Assembly: GCA_003008705.1 (NCBI GenBank)
Contig: PDUO01000006.1
Location: 1,125,295-1,189,294, forward strand
DNA from: Pezicula radicicola
Lineage: Eukaryota; Ascomycota; Leotiomycetes; Helotiales; Dermateaceae
Length of the DNA: 64,000 nucleotides
Direction of reading: 5' to 3'
Program-made: the position numbers and the translations under genes
In this document: positions 23,450 to 32,759 of the stretch, piece after piece
Numbering within the stretch: the first letter of the stretch is position 1
Layout of the letters: every line of letters begins with the position of its first letter
Notes under the pieces: generated by a model
Seen by the model: only the letters and a program-made list of their open reading frames with translations
What the model was told of the DNA's origin: nothing
Database searches by the model: none

Positions 23450-23831
23450 TCAAGAGTACAACCTAACACCCATAGCCTCGAGCTTGTACATACAAGTCTC
23501 ATTCAACTCCCTCACGTTCTCATCCGATAAGAACATGAAAAGATACATATAGAACCTTGTATATGCAATTTGTTTCTCGCCATTGGTCATAGATCGTATC
23601 CTTATACAAATAAAATTGTCAGCTTTACCTAGATCGATAATAGAGATAGGGAACATACGCAACATTGAGGTACGGATGTGACGTTGGATATGGCGAATAA
23701 TAAGCAGTTCGTAGCTTCTCCAATAGCCAATGATGGAAAATTGGGTATGCTGGTTCTTCTTCGACTGCTACCTGTGCTATTGCGTATGAGAGTTCGTGCT
23801 TTTGACTTTCGAAAACCATTTGCCATGCCAT
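23450..23831 (-). CDS. Small two-exon protein of 107 aa, unknown function
   Basis: Neither exon is convincing alone, but exon 1 (23831-23659) and exon 2 (23600-23450) join in frame across a 58-bp intron with GTATGT donor and ATAAG acceptor, giving 107 residues. The protein starts MAWQMVFESQKHELSYAIAQ and ends in NETCMYKLEAMGVRLYS. It is rich in Tyr, Phe, His and Glu, with AYPIFHHWLLEKL at the centre and FYMYLFMFLSDENVREL near the end, as in a compact helical protein. No membrane segment, signal peptide or known motif. It converges with the transcription factor gene, 114 bp apart. I do not recognise the family. Codon-phase match plus good splice sites make it likely real. Confidence 0.6.
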
Positions 23832-24312
23832 TTTGATGGTTGGAGGTTTTCGTTGGCTGTGAGCTGGGGGAGGGGTTGGTTTGGGAGGGTTTGATTTGTT
23901 TGGGTTGGAAGGATTAGTTGAAGAAAATGGTTTGTGTTTCTTTGTGGTTACTTAAATAGTGTATTGTTCTAGTGGTTTCTTGAATGCTGGAAAACGGAGG
24001 GTTGAGGCATCATTTTTGCCACCGCCTCGATCTTTGATAGGCAAGTAGGTACCTAGGTAGGTAGATAACGAAGAAACAACTTGTACTCGCAACACCAGCC
24101 AAATCTCGTCTTTATATTGATTGATATTTGACCTTAATACTTGAAATAAACTGCATCTACTCTACGATTTCATCAAGTAAAACCAGCATTTTTGTATGTC
24201 ATTTCCACCTTTCGATATCAGCACTAGACTATTGTTCCCGTAATAAAGTTGTAAACCATCGCAGACTTTGAGAATTATTATATCCTGCCTACAGCATACA
24301 AAAACTTGCCTT
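23832..24312. other. Intergenic region
   Basis: Promoter side of the 107-aa gene; contains a GTACCTAGGTAGGTAG block at about 24049-24064, a form seen at several other intergenic places in the window. No gene seen. Confidence 0.4.
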
Positions 24313-25272
24313 TTATGCAGCAGTGTAACCTCCATCAATGGGAATACTTACTCCAGTGATGAAACTCGCTTCGTCGCTTGATAGAAACGCTATTAAATAA
24401 GCGATTTCCTCTGGCAAACCTATACGCCCCATAGGAGTTCTTGCTTTGATCATTTGGCCCTGTGTGAAATTAGTATGTTGGTTTCCCATGAAAGACGAAT
24501 TTTATTTCTTTCGCCCAATTCACTTACAAGAGGACTCTCCCACATTTCTTGGGTGAAACTAGCAGTCAATATCGCACAGGGACAAATTGTGTTAATCCTG
24601 ATACCTTCAGCGCCATAGTCAACAGCATCTGCTTTACTCATTCCGGGGACACCTGATGTATTGTTAGTATATTTTTGTTACAAATGGTATTTGGATAACC
24701 TGCTGTGCTTTGACATAACATATGGAGTCAGACCAATGCCCTTCATAGCAACCAAGCTCATGGCGGAACCAACATTAACAATACTGCCTCGTGTCTTGAA
24801 AGGTATCCTGTACTGTTTTAAAACCTAGTAAATGATCCAAATTCAAACCCCCCAAAACAAAGTCAGAAGCCTCCGGCTAGAAGATTAGTTTTGGAAAAAC
24901 TTACACAACATCCCTCAAATTTTGCTCCCGTTGACAAAACCAAATCCCTGTCAAATTCAACCCCAAAACCCGTTCAAGATCCTCAGTATTCTGGTCCGCA
25001 GCCAAAGATCCACCACCAGCAATTCCAGCAGCATTAAATCAAACATCGAGTCTTCCAAACTCGGTGACTGTTGATGCTATAGCTGCTTTAATATCAAATT
25101 CGATGCTACAGTTGATTGCGAAGGTTAAGATTTGGGCTAGGGATTGAGAGATGTTAGGGTTGTTGAAGCTGACTCGAGACGTGTGACGTTGATATCGAGA
25201 AGAGCGATTTTGGTGATGCCGGAGAGGATGTATTGTTCTTCTGCTGCTAAGCCGATGCCTGATCCTGCGCCT
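24313..25272 (-). pseudogene. Broken short-chain dehydrogenase/reductase (SDR) gene
   Basis: SDR landmarks appear in order on the minus strand. The cofactor motif GAGSGIGLA is near 25270, followed by LDINVT, FNAAGIAGGG (the NAG-type motif), LNLTGIWFCQ, GSIVNVGSAMS, a YVMSKHS active-site Tyr/Lys, KADAVDYGAEGIRINTICPC, and the C-terminal [17 protein letters not shown] ending at TAA 24315-24313. Intron remnants are recognisable, for example 24527-24460 (GTAAGT donor, ACAG acceptor), which joins its two exons in phase. Damage: a TGA at 25041-25039 just before FNAAG, a frame shift between the LDINVT and FNAAG parts with stops in both frames, and no detectable first exon upstream of the GAGSGIG splice acceptor. 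The SDR fold is clear; the substrate is not. Most likely a recently dead gene. Confidence 0.75.
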
Positions 25273-26136
25273 GAGTTATATTGTTAGGTTTTGATGGTGG
25301 CGGAATTATATATTGAAGATGAGAATGTTTCGGAACGTATTGGTAGCTCTTTGCGTAACAAAGTTGAAGATAAAAATTTTGAAAGGTTCAAGCAACAGAA
25401 CTTCCTTTTGTAGTTTCTCTTGCACCTCCAAAATATCTTCGGAACTGGATGATTCAGAGCCCACAGAATCACAAAAATTGTTTCTCATAGGCAAGGAGTC
25501 GGAGATAGACCATTTCAAGATGAAATATTCAGAAGTCGAACATGCAACCGACAATCGTCTATTCAGGGACCCGCCACAAACACTCCCATTTCACCAAGAC
25601 TCTACTAGTACTCCACCAACATTTCAAACGCGGCCTTCTTATCACTCCAATCATCAATCACATTTTACATTTTTAGAAAAAGCAAAGAAACCTGACAAGC
25701 CCGAGAAAGTTCATCAGGTTGCTTTGATTTTTTATATACATAACGCCAGAATGAACGTCGAGTTTGCAAGTAGGGGTTTTTGCAGCCGATTAGTAGAATA
25801 GTGCAAATAATTGACTCTGGTCTAGATCCAAAGCATTGCGAAAATAGCGAAGAGAGAGGTAGGTAGTCAGCTTTCTTATAATTTGCATCTATTATAAAGT
25901 AGTCGCAATCATAGAAAATGAAATAATCTCATTTTCCCTGTCTGTCGAGCTGTCGTAGTAGTGTAGTAGTAGTTACTGAGTGCTAAGCGACGAATTTTAA
26001 CCGGCGAAGCGAGCACTTTTCACCCACAACTCTGATAAACTATAATAGATAGAGAAGAAATACCCCGGATAAATCAAACCGTCAACGATTAAGCACCGAT
26101 TCTGAGATTATTGCGCAACTCTAAGGAGCCCTAACA
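25273..26136. other. Intergenic region
   Basis: Upstream side of the SDR pseudogene. A plus-strand frame at 25313-25801 is open but low in complexity and partly antisense to where the SDR first exon should lie; not accepted as a gene. A dispersed-motif copy GCTAAGCGA occurs at 25982. Confidence 0.4.
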
Positions 26137-26563
26137 ATGGAACACGAAATTCGCTTTTGTAGCTCCGCAAATCCGTGGCTACTTACTAAGTCTCCGGACA
26201 CTGTTTCAACGTTGCGTAAAGTCGCAACAACGTGAACAAAACAATATTACTAACTCCATAAGCTCGCACTAATCGCAAACTAGCTCAGGCGCTATTCCGC
26301 GTCCCAATTACAAAGAAATATCTTCATCATTCTCGTCTAAAGATCAGCAGCGCAAAGAACCTCAAGTCAATTCCGAATACGACCGTACACGCGATCCTCC
26401 TCCTTCTCCTAAGCATCCAGATACCGAAGAGATCATCACAGACAGGCTTACACTTACCTTAGAAGAGAAAGCGATTCAAAGCGGTACAAGACGACGTGAT
26501 CATAAAAAAAAGCAAAGGACTAAAGGAGCGGAGAAGAGGTGGTCGAGGCGGTGGAACTTCTAA
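26137..26563 (+). CDS. Candidate two-exon basic protein of 117 aa, unknown function
   Basis: Exon 1 (26137-26215, start context AACAATGG) and exon 2 (26289-26563) join in phase across a 73-bp intron with GTAAAG donor, a perfect TACTAAC branch site at about 26248-26254 and CTCAG acceptor. The 117-residue product starts MEHEIRFCSSANPWLLTKSP and continues with a charged, Pro-containing middle (RDPPPSPKHPDTEEIITD). It ends in a very basic segment (RRRDHKKKQRTKGAEKRWSR), suggesting nucleic acid binding or nuclear location. I do not recognise the family; it could be a fragment of a transposon gag-like protein or a relic. No neighbouring gene supports a role. Confidence 0.4.
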
Positions 26564-27814
26564 AACACTTATCTACCTAAGCAAGAAAGAGAATACTTTG
26601 GGACGTGGTTCGCGGCTATGTTGTTATTATTGTAGAGTGATGAATGAAGGGGAGTACAGGATTAAAGTTATTGTGTATGGTTTTTTCCCAAATGAACCAT
26701 TATCCGCTATTGCGAGCACTATAAAAACAAGAATATATTACTAGCCACTTGTTCCTTCGGATCCATACTACCAAAGGCATGACTGAAACTAGTGACATCA
26801 GCAGCGTATTTAAAGCAAGTCAAGGTACTAGAGTGTGCGCTTTCAGTGATACTTCTCAAACGAACTAGATGATGACGGAAATGAATTGTTTGCACCATCA
26901 GATACGCTGGCAATACCCGACTTATAAGAGGATTCCAGGCTATGAAGGTCCCCTTAGCAAACTCGAAGCCCCCGATAGCCTAAGGCAAAGAATCTCAGTG
27001 GTAAACAGTTTTAAGAGCCTCATACTTCAGTTCTAATTAAAATTGACTTGTATATCTGATAAATTTTGGACTTCTTGGAATATGCATAGTAATATGGTAA
27101 CCAAGGCGCCCAGTAAATCATAGTTGAGCTGGACTTGATTGAAATCAAGTGTAGGTAATGTTCAAAGAGGTCAAACTTGCTCCATTGTGTTCAAGTGGAC
27201 TCCTGGGCACTAGGCTAGCTTTTGCTACACCAAACTAGCTTCATTATTCGAGTTAGGAGTCAACTTCGACGGGAAACACAAGGCTCACTGACCGCCCAAG
27301 AAATGCCAACCTATCTTTTATCGGGGAGCAGTTGACAGCTATTCAAACCAGTAGAGTCATAGTTGAAATGCACTACTAACTGCATCTCAAACACACATAT
27401 AGGTAAACACAACTGAACCCTAGCCAGTAGCAACGGTTCAAAATCTCATGAACCATTAAAATCCCCATCTTCCATTCCAGTAACCCCACTTTATCATCTT
27501 ATCTTACATATACAAACAAGACCTGTCCAGGCCCATGCAGATGCAGACCAGACCCCTCCTTTGAAAAATACACTATGTAGCCCCAAAACGCCTGGCTATG
27601 TCGAATTACAGTACAGAGGGAAGATTTCGAGACTCTTGCTCGGGGGTGTTCGAAGGATGTGGGATGTGCCTTAGCTGCCAGCGAACATTCATTCCGTCGT
27701 TTGATCGGTTGTAGCGTCGCTTTTTCGTGTGTAGACTTTCCTTTCTCCTTCATCCCAAGCTCCACCACCACCACCACTACCACCCATCACCATCACACCG
27801 TATAATCATTCAGG
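26564..27814. other. Intergenic region
   Basis: About 1.25 kb without a supported gene. A short minus-strand frame at 27499-27783 directly downstream of PAM16 is His/Val rich because of a CCACCA run and is not accepted. Confidence 0.4.
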
Positions 27815-28349
27815 TTACCTGTCCTTGAAAACCTTAGGTTTCCAACCCTCTTTCAATTCTCCCTCCCTAGCAGCCTTCTCCTCAGCCTGCCTAACCTCAC
27901 TCTCAATTCTCTCCCTAGCCCTCAAAACCTTACTCTGCAAGTAGAACGACCCCCCCTTCTTCGGATCATTAACATCGAATAATTTCTTGAATCTCTCCAT
28001 TACATCTTCCATATTCGCCTGTCCATTCTGCGGTGGTTTGACATTGAGGATCTTGCATGCTTCTTCGAGTGTGAGACCATGAGAGGCGAATGTATTGGCT
28101 GCTCCCGGATTGTTCTTGGCGTGGGCTTTGGCGTATTGTGATGATGCAGATGCTTGTTTATACGCTTCTGCGAAGGCGCGTCCTAATACTCTTGAGCCGG
28201 TTATGACTACTTGAGTTATTATTCGGTGCGCCTGTTGTTGGCTTGTTAGTTGAGATATTCTATCTGTCTGTAAGACATAGGAAGATGCGGTGCAGCCGAA
28301 TTATTGGAATTGTTGGTGAATTGTTAGTGGTGAGATTGAAACATACCAT
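27815..28349 (-). CDS. PAM16: Mitochondrial import inner membrane translocase subunit Tim16/Pam16
   Basis: Exon 1 is only the start codon (28349-28347); after a 115-bp intron (GTATGT donor, ACAACAG acceptor) exon 2 runs 28231-27815, giving 139 residues beginning M-AHRIITQVVITGSRVLGRA. The N-terminal hydrophobic segment is the mitochondrial targeting and anchoring part. From about residue 60 (HGLTLEEACKILNV) to 125 lies the J-like domain, ending ERIESEVRQAEEKAAREGELKEGW. The HPD motif of true J proteins is replaced by a DP-containing loop (FDVNDPKKGGSF), as in all Pam16. Pam16 pairs with Pam14/18 and restrains its stimulation of mtHsp70 in the TIM23 import motor at the matrix side of the inner membrane. 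It diverges from YIP1. Confidence 0.95.
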
Positions 28350-28709
28350 GATGTGCTAACCCCACGGAAACAGCCAAGATCGTGAATAGGAAAGGGGTGG
28401 TTAAACAACAGCGCAAAAGGGTGAACGTTCACGTTGGGAAAAGAAATGTGAAAGGCCCAGCGGCGTGATATGCGCGATCTTTTTTTATTAAATCGACACC
28501 TCAGTTCTCAGGCACCAATATAACAATTTCAAGGGTCTGAAATGTGTCCCAACCTGATACCGCAATAGGTACCTATCTACCTTACTGTACTTCCACTACC
28601 TTCGTACCGCATTTGAACACTCTGGCTACAAAATTTCCTTTCTTAAATTCTCAAGGCTGAGATTCAGCTTCAGCATCTCGAGTTCCAGCTTCTATACCAC
28701 GACGCGAAA
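28350..28709. promoter_or_regulatory. Shared divergent promoter region, PAM16 / YIP1
   Basis: 360 bp between the two start codons. Contains a T-run/AAT stretch at about 28482-28492 and a GGTACCTATCTACC block near 28567. No clear TATA box. Confidence 0.45.
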
Positions 28710-29672
28710 ATGTACCAACAACCTGGACAACCGCCATATGGCAACTCGGCTGCTCAGAACCTTCAATTCTACCCTTCTTCATACTCACCTGCACAAGTAT
28801 CGGGACATGCCACGCCTGCGCAAGCTGCATATAGCTATGGGGGAGCAACGTCGCCGGCCTACGGAGCCTCGTCTAGCTTTGGAGGTGTCAGCGGGAGGAT
28901 GGGAGAGCAAGGAGGATTAAGAACGGGTTGGTTGGCTGCATTTGGAACGGAAGGTTATGATGGAGAACCACCATTACTGGAAGAACTAGGCGTGAACTTT
29001 GGACATATTCAAAGCAAGGTAAATATTTCCCTAACCTCTAAATCCAAATCCAAATCCCTTCATACAAATCATAATCTGACTATTGTTGGTAATCTACAGA
29101 CACTTGCGGTATTGAATCCTCTAGCGCGAATAGACCAACACATCATGGACGATTCCGACCTCGCGGGCCCAATTCTATTCTTCATACTGTTCGGATTCTT
29201 CCTACTCTTCAGTGGAAAAGCGCAATTCGGATATGTCTATGGACTCGCGCTTCTAGGCAGCACATCACTCCACTTCATCCTCTCCCTGATGTCACCACCG
29301 CTCTCAGAATCTTCCGTAGATTCCTCGTCAGCAATCCAAGACCACCAATCCTCCTCCTCACACTTATCTTCGACTCTCACGTTCCCGCGCTCAGCTTCCG
29401 TTTTGGGATATTGCTTGTTGCCGTTGGTTCTGACTAGTTTGATTGGCGTTGTGGTGCCTATGGATGGCTTGTTTGGTTATGTTTTGACTTCGTTCGCTGT
29501 GGTTTGGTGCACGTATAGCAGTTCTGGTATGTTCTGTGCTGTGGGAAGGATGAGAAGTATGAGGGGGTTGGTCGCGTATCCTTTGGCTTTGTTTTACGTT
29601 GGATTTGGCTTCATGACTATTTTCTCGAGTAGGGGCGTTGGCAAGTTGCAAAAGGTTACCACGGGTCTGTGA
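28710..29672 (+). CDS. YIP1: Yip1 family ER-Golgi membrane protein
   Basis: Two exons, 28710-29018 and 29100-29672. The 81-bp intron (GTAAAT donor, CTACAG acceptor) is phase 0 and happens to have no stop, so the unspliced frame also reads through; the spliced product is 293 residues. The first 70 residues are Gln/Pro/Tyr/Ser/Gly rich (MYQQPGQPPYG...). The family core follows: GWLAAFGTEGYDGEPPLLEELGVNF, then PLARID and DDSDLAGPILFF entering four to five membrane helices (about residues 140-290). The D-x2-GP motif at the start of the first helix is diagnostic. Yip1 binds Ypt1/Ypt31 Rab GTPases with Yif1 and works in COPII vesicle formation and fusion. A Ser-rich loop between helices 2 and 3 is somewhat long. 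Confidence 0.92.
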   Translation: MYQQPGQPPYGNSAAQNLQFYPSSYSPAQVSGHATPAQAAYSYGGATSPAYGASSSFGGVSGRMGEQGGLRTGWLAAFGTEGYDGEPPLLEELGVNFGHIQSKVNISLTSKSKSKSLHTNHNLTIVGNLQTLAVLNPLARIDQHIMDDSDLAGPILFFILFGFFLLFSGKAQFGYVYGLALLGSTSLHFILSLMSPPLSESSVDSSSAIQDHQSSSSHLSSTLTFPRSASVLGYCLLPLVLTSLIGVVVPMDGLFGYVLTSFAVVWCTYSSSGMFCAVGRMRSMRGLVAYPLALFYVGFGFMTIFSSRGVGKLQKVTTGL

Positions 29673-30043
29673 GAAGGGAGGTATGAGCACCAAGGAGTCT
29701 TTGTGGTTGCATTGGGAATGGACATAAAATACCCAAAGGTGAAGAGCTTGTCGAAGCCTGGCGAGCGCTCTGTGTATGATTGGGAAGTGTAATTGGTAAG
29801 ATGATAATGATTGGGCGTGAGTGGGACACTCCACAAACAAAAGGACTGGAGATGGCGTCGGGACATAGTGATTTCTGCAAGTTCTGGATGCAAACTGAGG
29901 CATCCGAGAGCCGTCCTTGCTCAGCCACTCTTCATACTTATACAGGAAACACTAGAAATATCAAGAATCACACAAAATCCCCTTTACTCGCCATGAATGA
30001 CCCCACAACTCCACTATCCAGTCGCCCAATTTTCCAGTCAAAC
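29673..30043. other. Convergent 3' intergenic region
   Basis: Separates the stops of YIP1 (+) and the peroxisomal gene (-). No gene seen. Confidence 0.4.
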
Positions 30044-31850
30044 TTACTCCAAACCCATCCTGGCATCATCGCCAATCCCCCAAACCGCCTGCCTTGCACT
30101 AGGCGGCGTATCGTCATCGGTTGCAAGACTTAAACTGCTTCTTTGGCTTTCCCTCCTCTTCATACTCCCCGGTCTGAAGCTCTTCTTGCTATTAGTGCTC
30201 GTACTATGTACGCTCTCAGCGTACTCTGGGGGCGGAGTCCCCTGGGTACTCGAGTTTTGAGTGCGTGTTGTCGCGGGACTGGTAAGGCTGGTTGGTGTTG
30301 GAGGTGGAGTTACTTCTGTGCTGGGTGTAATCTCGACGAGCTCAGCGTCTCGGTACCACTTTCGACGACGGGTATAACGACCCCAACCGTCAACTCCTCG
30401 GCGTCCATTGTTCCACTACAAGCTAACTTAGCGAGTACGTATTGAAAAAACAAAGAGAATAATTTACCTTATTATCATAATAGATCCAGCCGGATCCACC
30501 ATCTTTCTTACCGTTTTCTCTTGCTTTTACACCACCTTCATCAAACTCACCGGCCCCTTCCACTAACCAATGACTTCCCTCAGCCCAACGCCATCTCGCA
30601 TTGCCATCCTCAACTTCTGGTAGTTCAAAGTCCTCCTTTGGTGGTACTGCGTTTAGATGCTCATCTGTCCAAGCTGCACGCTCATAGGCAAAAAGAGATG
30701 TCGTCCATCCCAGTCCAACCCACCTCCTTTGGTTTTCATACAAAATGAAAGTAAACCTTACTCCTGGGGTGTCTGGCCTTCTCTTGGTTGCTGATGCAGC
30801 CGCGAGATTTGCTTGATGATAAGCTGTTTCCTTGTTTCGAGGAGGATGTGGAGGTGGTTTGCCACCTTCTTCTGGGGGTACAAGAGCTATATCCATCATG
30901 TCAGGAAATTGTAGGCCAGTAATCATTACACATGTTCTACGGACAAATCTGGACCTCCAGAGTATAGTTCTCGTCACCCGATTTGGCCGAGAGTGCCATG
31001 TTAGAACCAGAGTTCCGGCAACCAACACAACTCGTTTTGTAGTAATGATATGAATTTGGGGTAGAGTCAGAATCCACCATCCAGGAGTAATAAGAAGAAT
31101 TCTAAGTAATAGTGTTGTAAGTGCTGGCCTAGTTGTTGCAGTTGTTGCAGTCCGTTGTGTAGATAGGAAATCCGTGAGTTGTAGAAGGGGGTCCATAAGT
31201 ACATTACATCTTGACGTAAAGACTCGCAGCGTTTCCACTATCTCGTCCAACGTCTTTTGATGCTTTGTATTCATAATCTCGGAGTCCGTCTTCTTGTGTT
31301 TCTTATTACTTTGCTTCTTTCCAGTGAGACCAGTTGACGAAAGTGGAGAATATCGCCTGGAATACATGCCAAGTATTAGGCCTAGCACAACCACCACCGG
31401 GCCAAACCATCTCATCACGATATCTCCATACAGAGTGACCCCCCAGAAGGTTGCGACAAGCAAGAAGCTCTCCCAAGGATCCCCGGTCGTCCATGTCATC
31501 AACCCGGCAAACTTGTTCAGAGGGAGTAAGAAGGGATGTGAATATGCCAATGCTCTCGTAATCTGCGGAGGAGTTGCTAAGAGCAATGGGGATTTTTGGT
31601 GGACAAGAATGGTGGAACGTTGCTTGCTCGACGATGTCGCGTGAGACAGAGTCACTGGAGAAAATGCAGCGACTGTCGGTGGATTCGGGTCACCGCCATG
31701 CTGAGAGGTGCTATCGTCAAGGTCTTTTCTTGAACTTGGAGTTGAAGACATGAGATCGAGCCAAGGGGTGTCCTGCGAGATCTAGAGGTCAGTACTGGGG
31801 GCCTTGCCTACTGATATTCGGAGTAGTGGTGCACGTACAAAAGCAGCCAT
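30044..31850 (-). CDS. Peroxisomal integral membrane protein with dysferlin domain (Pex23/Pex24 family)
   Basis: Three exons: a 12-nt first exon 31850-31839 (MAAF), 31772-30468 and 30415-30044; introns of 66 and 52 bp keep frame; 562 residues. The tiny exon is chosen because its GTACGT donor and CGCAG acceptor extend the protein in phase to MAAFDTPWLDLMSSTPSS; without it the start would be the Met at 31751. Residues about 55-145 and 205-260 are hydrophobic (GDPWESFLLVATFWGVTLYG; LLLRILLITPGWWILTL). A DysF domain follows: N-part about 341-375 (FTFILYENQRRWVGLGWT), C-part about 396-470 (WIYYDNKWNNGRRGVDGWGR then YTRRRKWYRDA). The Ser/Thr-rich tail is probably disordered. Yeast relatives (Pex28-Pex32) control peroxisome number and ER contacts. 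Which member this is cannot be told from sequence alone. Confidence 0.88.
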
Positions 31851-32759
31851 TTACAACGTCATACACGCGAGGCCGAACAGGCTTGCGATCGCTGTCAGGG
31901 ATCGAGGTATAGGAAGCCACGATGATGCATAGCAATCTAAGAGGGACAGACTATGAGACTGACTGGATCTCGAATAATGTTGAAATTATTATGACGATAA
32001 TAATATACTACTTTGGGGGGGAGAAGTTAGGTAGAGATGTACAAGATGCAAGCAGAGAGCGCCAACCTCTTTTCTTTCGGACCCACGGAATTTCACATGC
32101 CTTACCAAGTGTACTTAGGACGAAGAATAGCGGCACTGCTCTCAAGTGTAGCTCTCTTTCTTAGTTGGGACTTTCAATAAGCATTAGTTACAATTACCTT
32201 GAGTAGAATGCACAGAGTACTGAGTAGTATATTTCACAATGACTGCAAAGAATGTACTCGCTATCAAATGCGATTCTAACCTCCAAGTGCCGCTTTTCGG
32301 CCAAAGCCCTTTGCTTGTCCTGACGAGTCAGCCTTGGGAAACTCAGCTATCAGCCTCGTGCTGCGAAGGATCTTGTTCTGTACATCCGTACATGATACCG
32401 GAATATGAAGTGAAGGTCATGGGGGAAACTGTCCGGTACGGTACAATAAAGAATACGAACTTCATTGTAATTTGCGACATTTACGAAAGCCAAAGCACAA
32501 ACTGGTTGACACTATGACCTTCTGTTCTTCGTGGTCATCAATCACCTAAATCAAAGGTTCACGGTTCACCACCTTAGGTCGTCAGCCTTGCCGTAAGAAA
32601 AGGTGGAGCCTCCGTCTAACTGTATATGGTTGGCGCAAAACCTGGATTAACTGCACTGATTTTCGAAATATTTCCCGTCGCGACTTCTGTAAAATCTGCA
32701 CCATCCTCCGTACATACGACAACAACCTACGACAACACAACATCAACCAGCGTCACAAG
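31851..32759. promoter_or_regulatory. Divergent intergenic region between peroxisomal gene and CID14-like gene
   Basis: 909 bp containing both promoters. Short frames inside (31922-32164, 32239-32517) lack supporting features. CAACA/ACAACAACC tracts just upstream of 32760 are typical of a fungal 5' UTR. Confidence 0.45.

Noticed and set aside
25313..25801. Plus-strand open frame of 162 codons
   Set aside because: Low-complexity, partly opposite the SDR remnant, no intron signals or family features.
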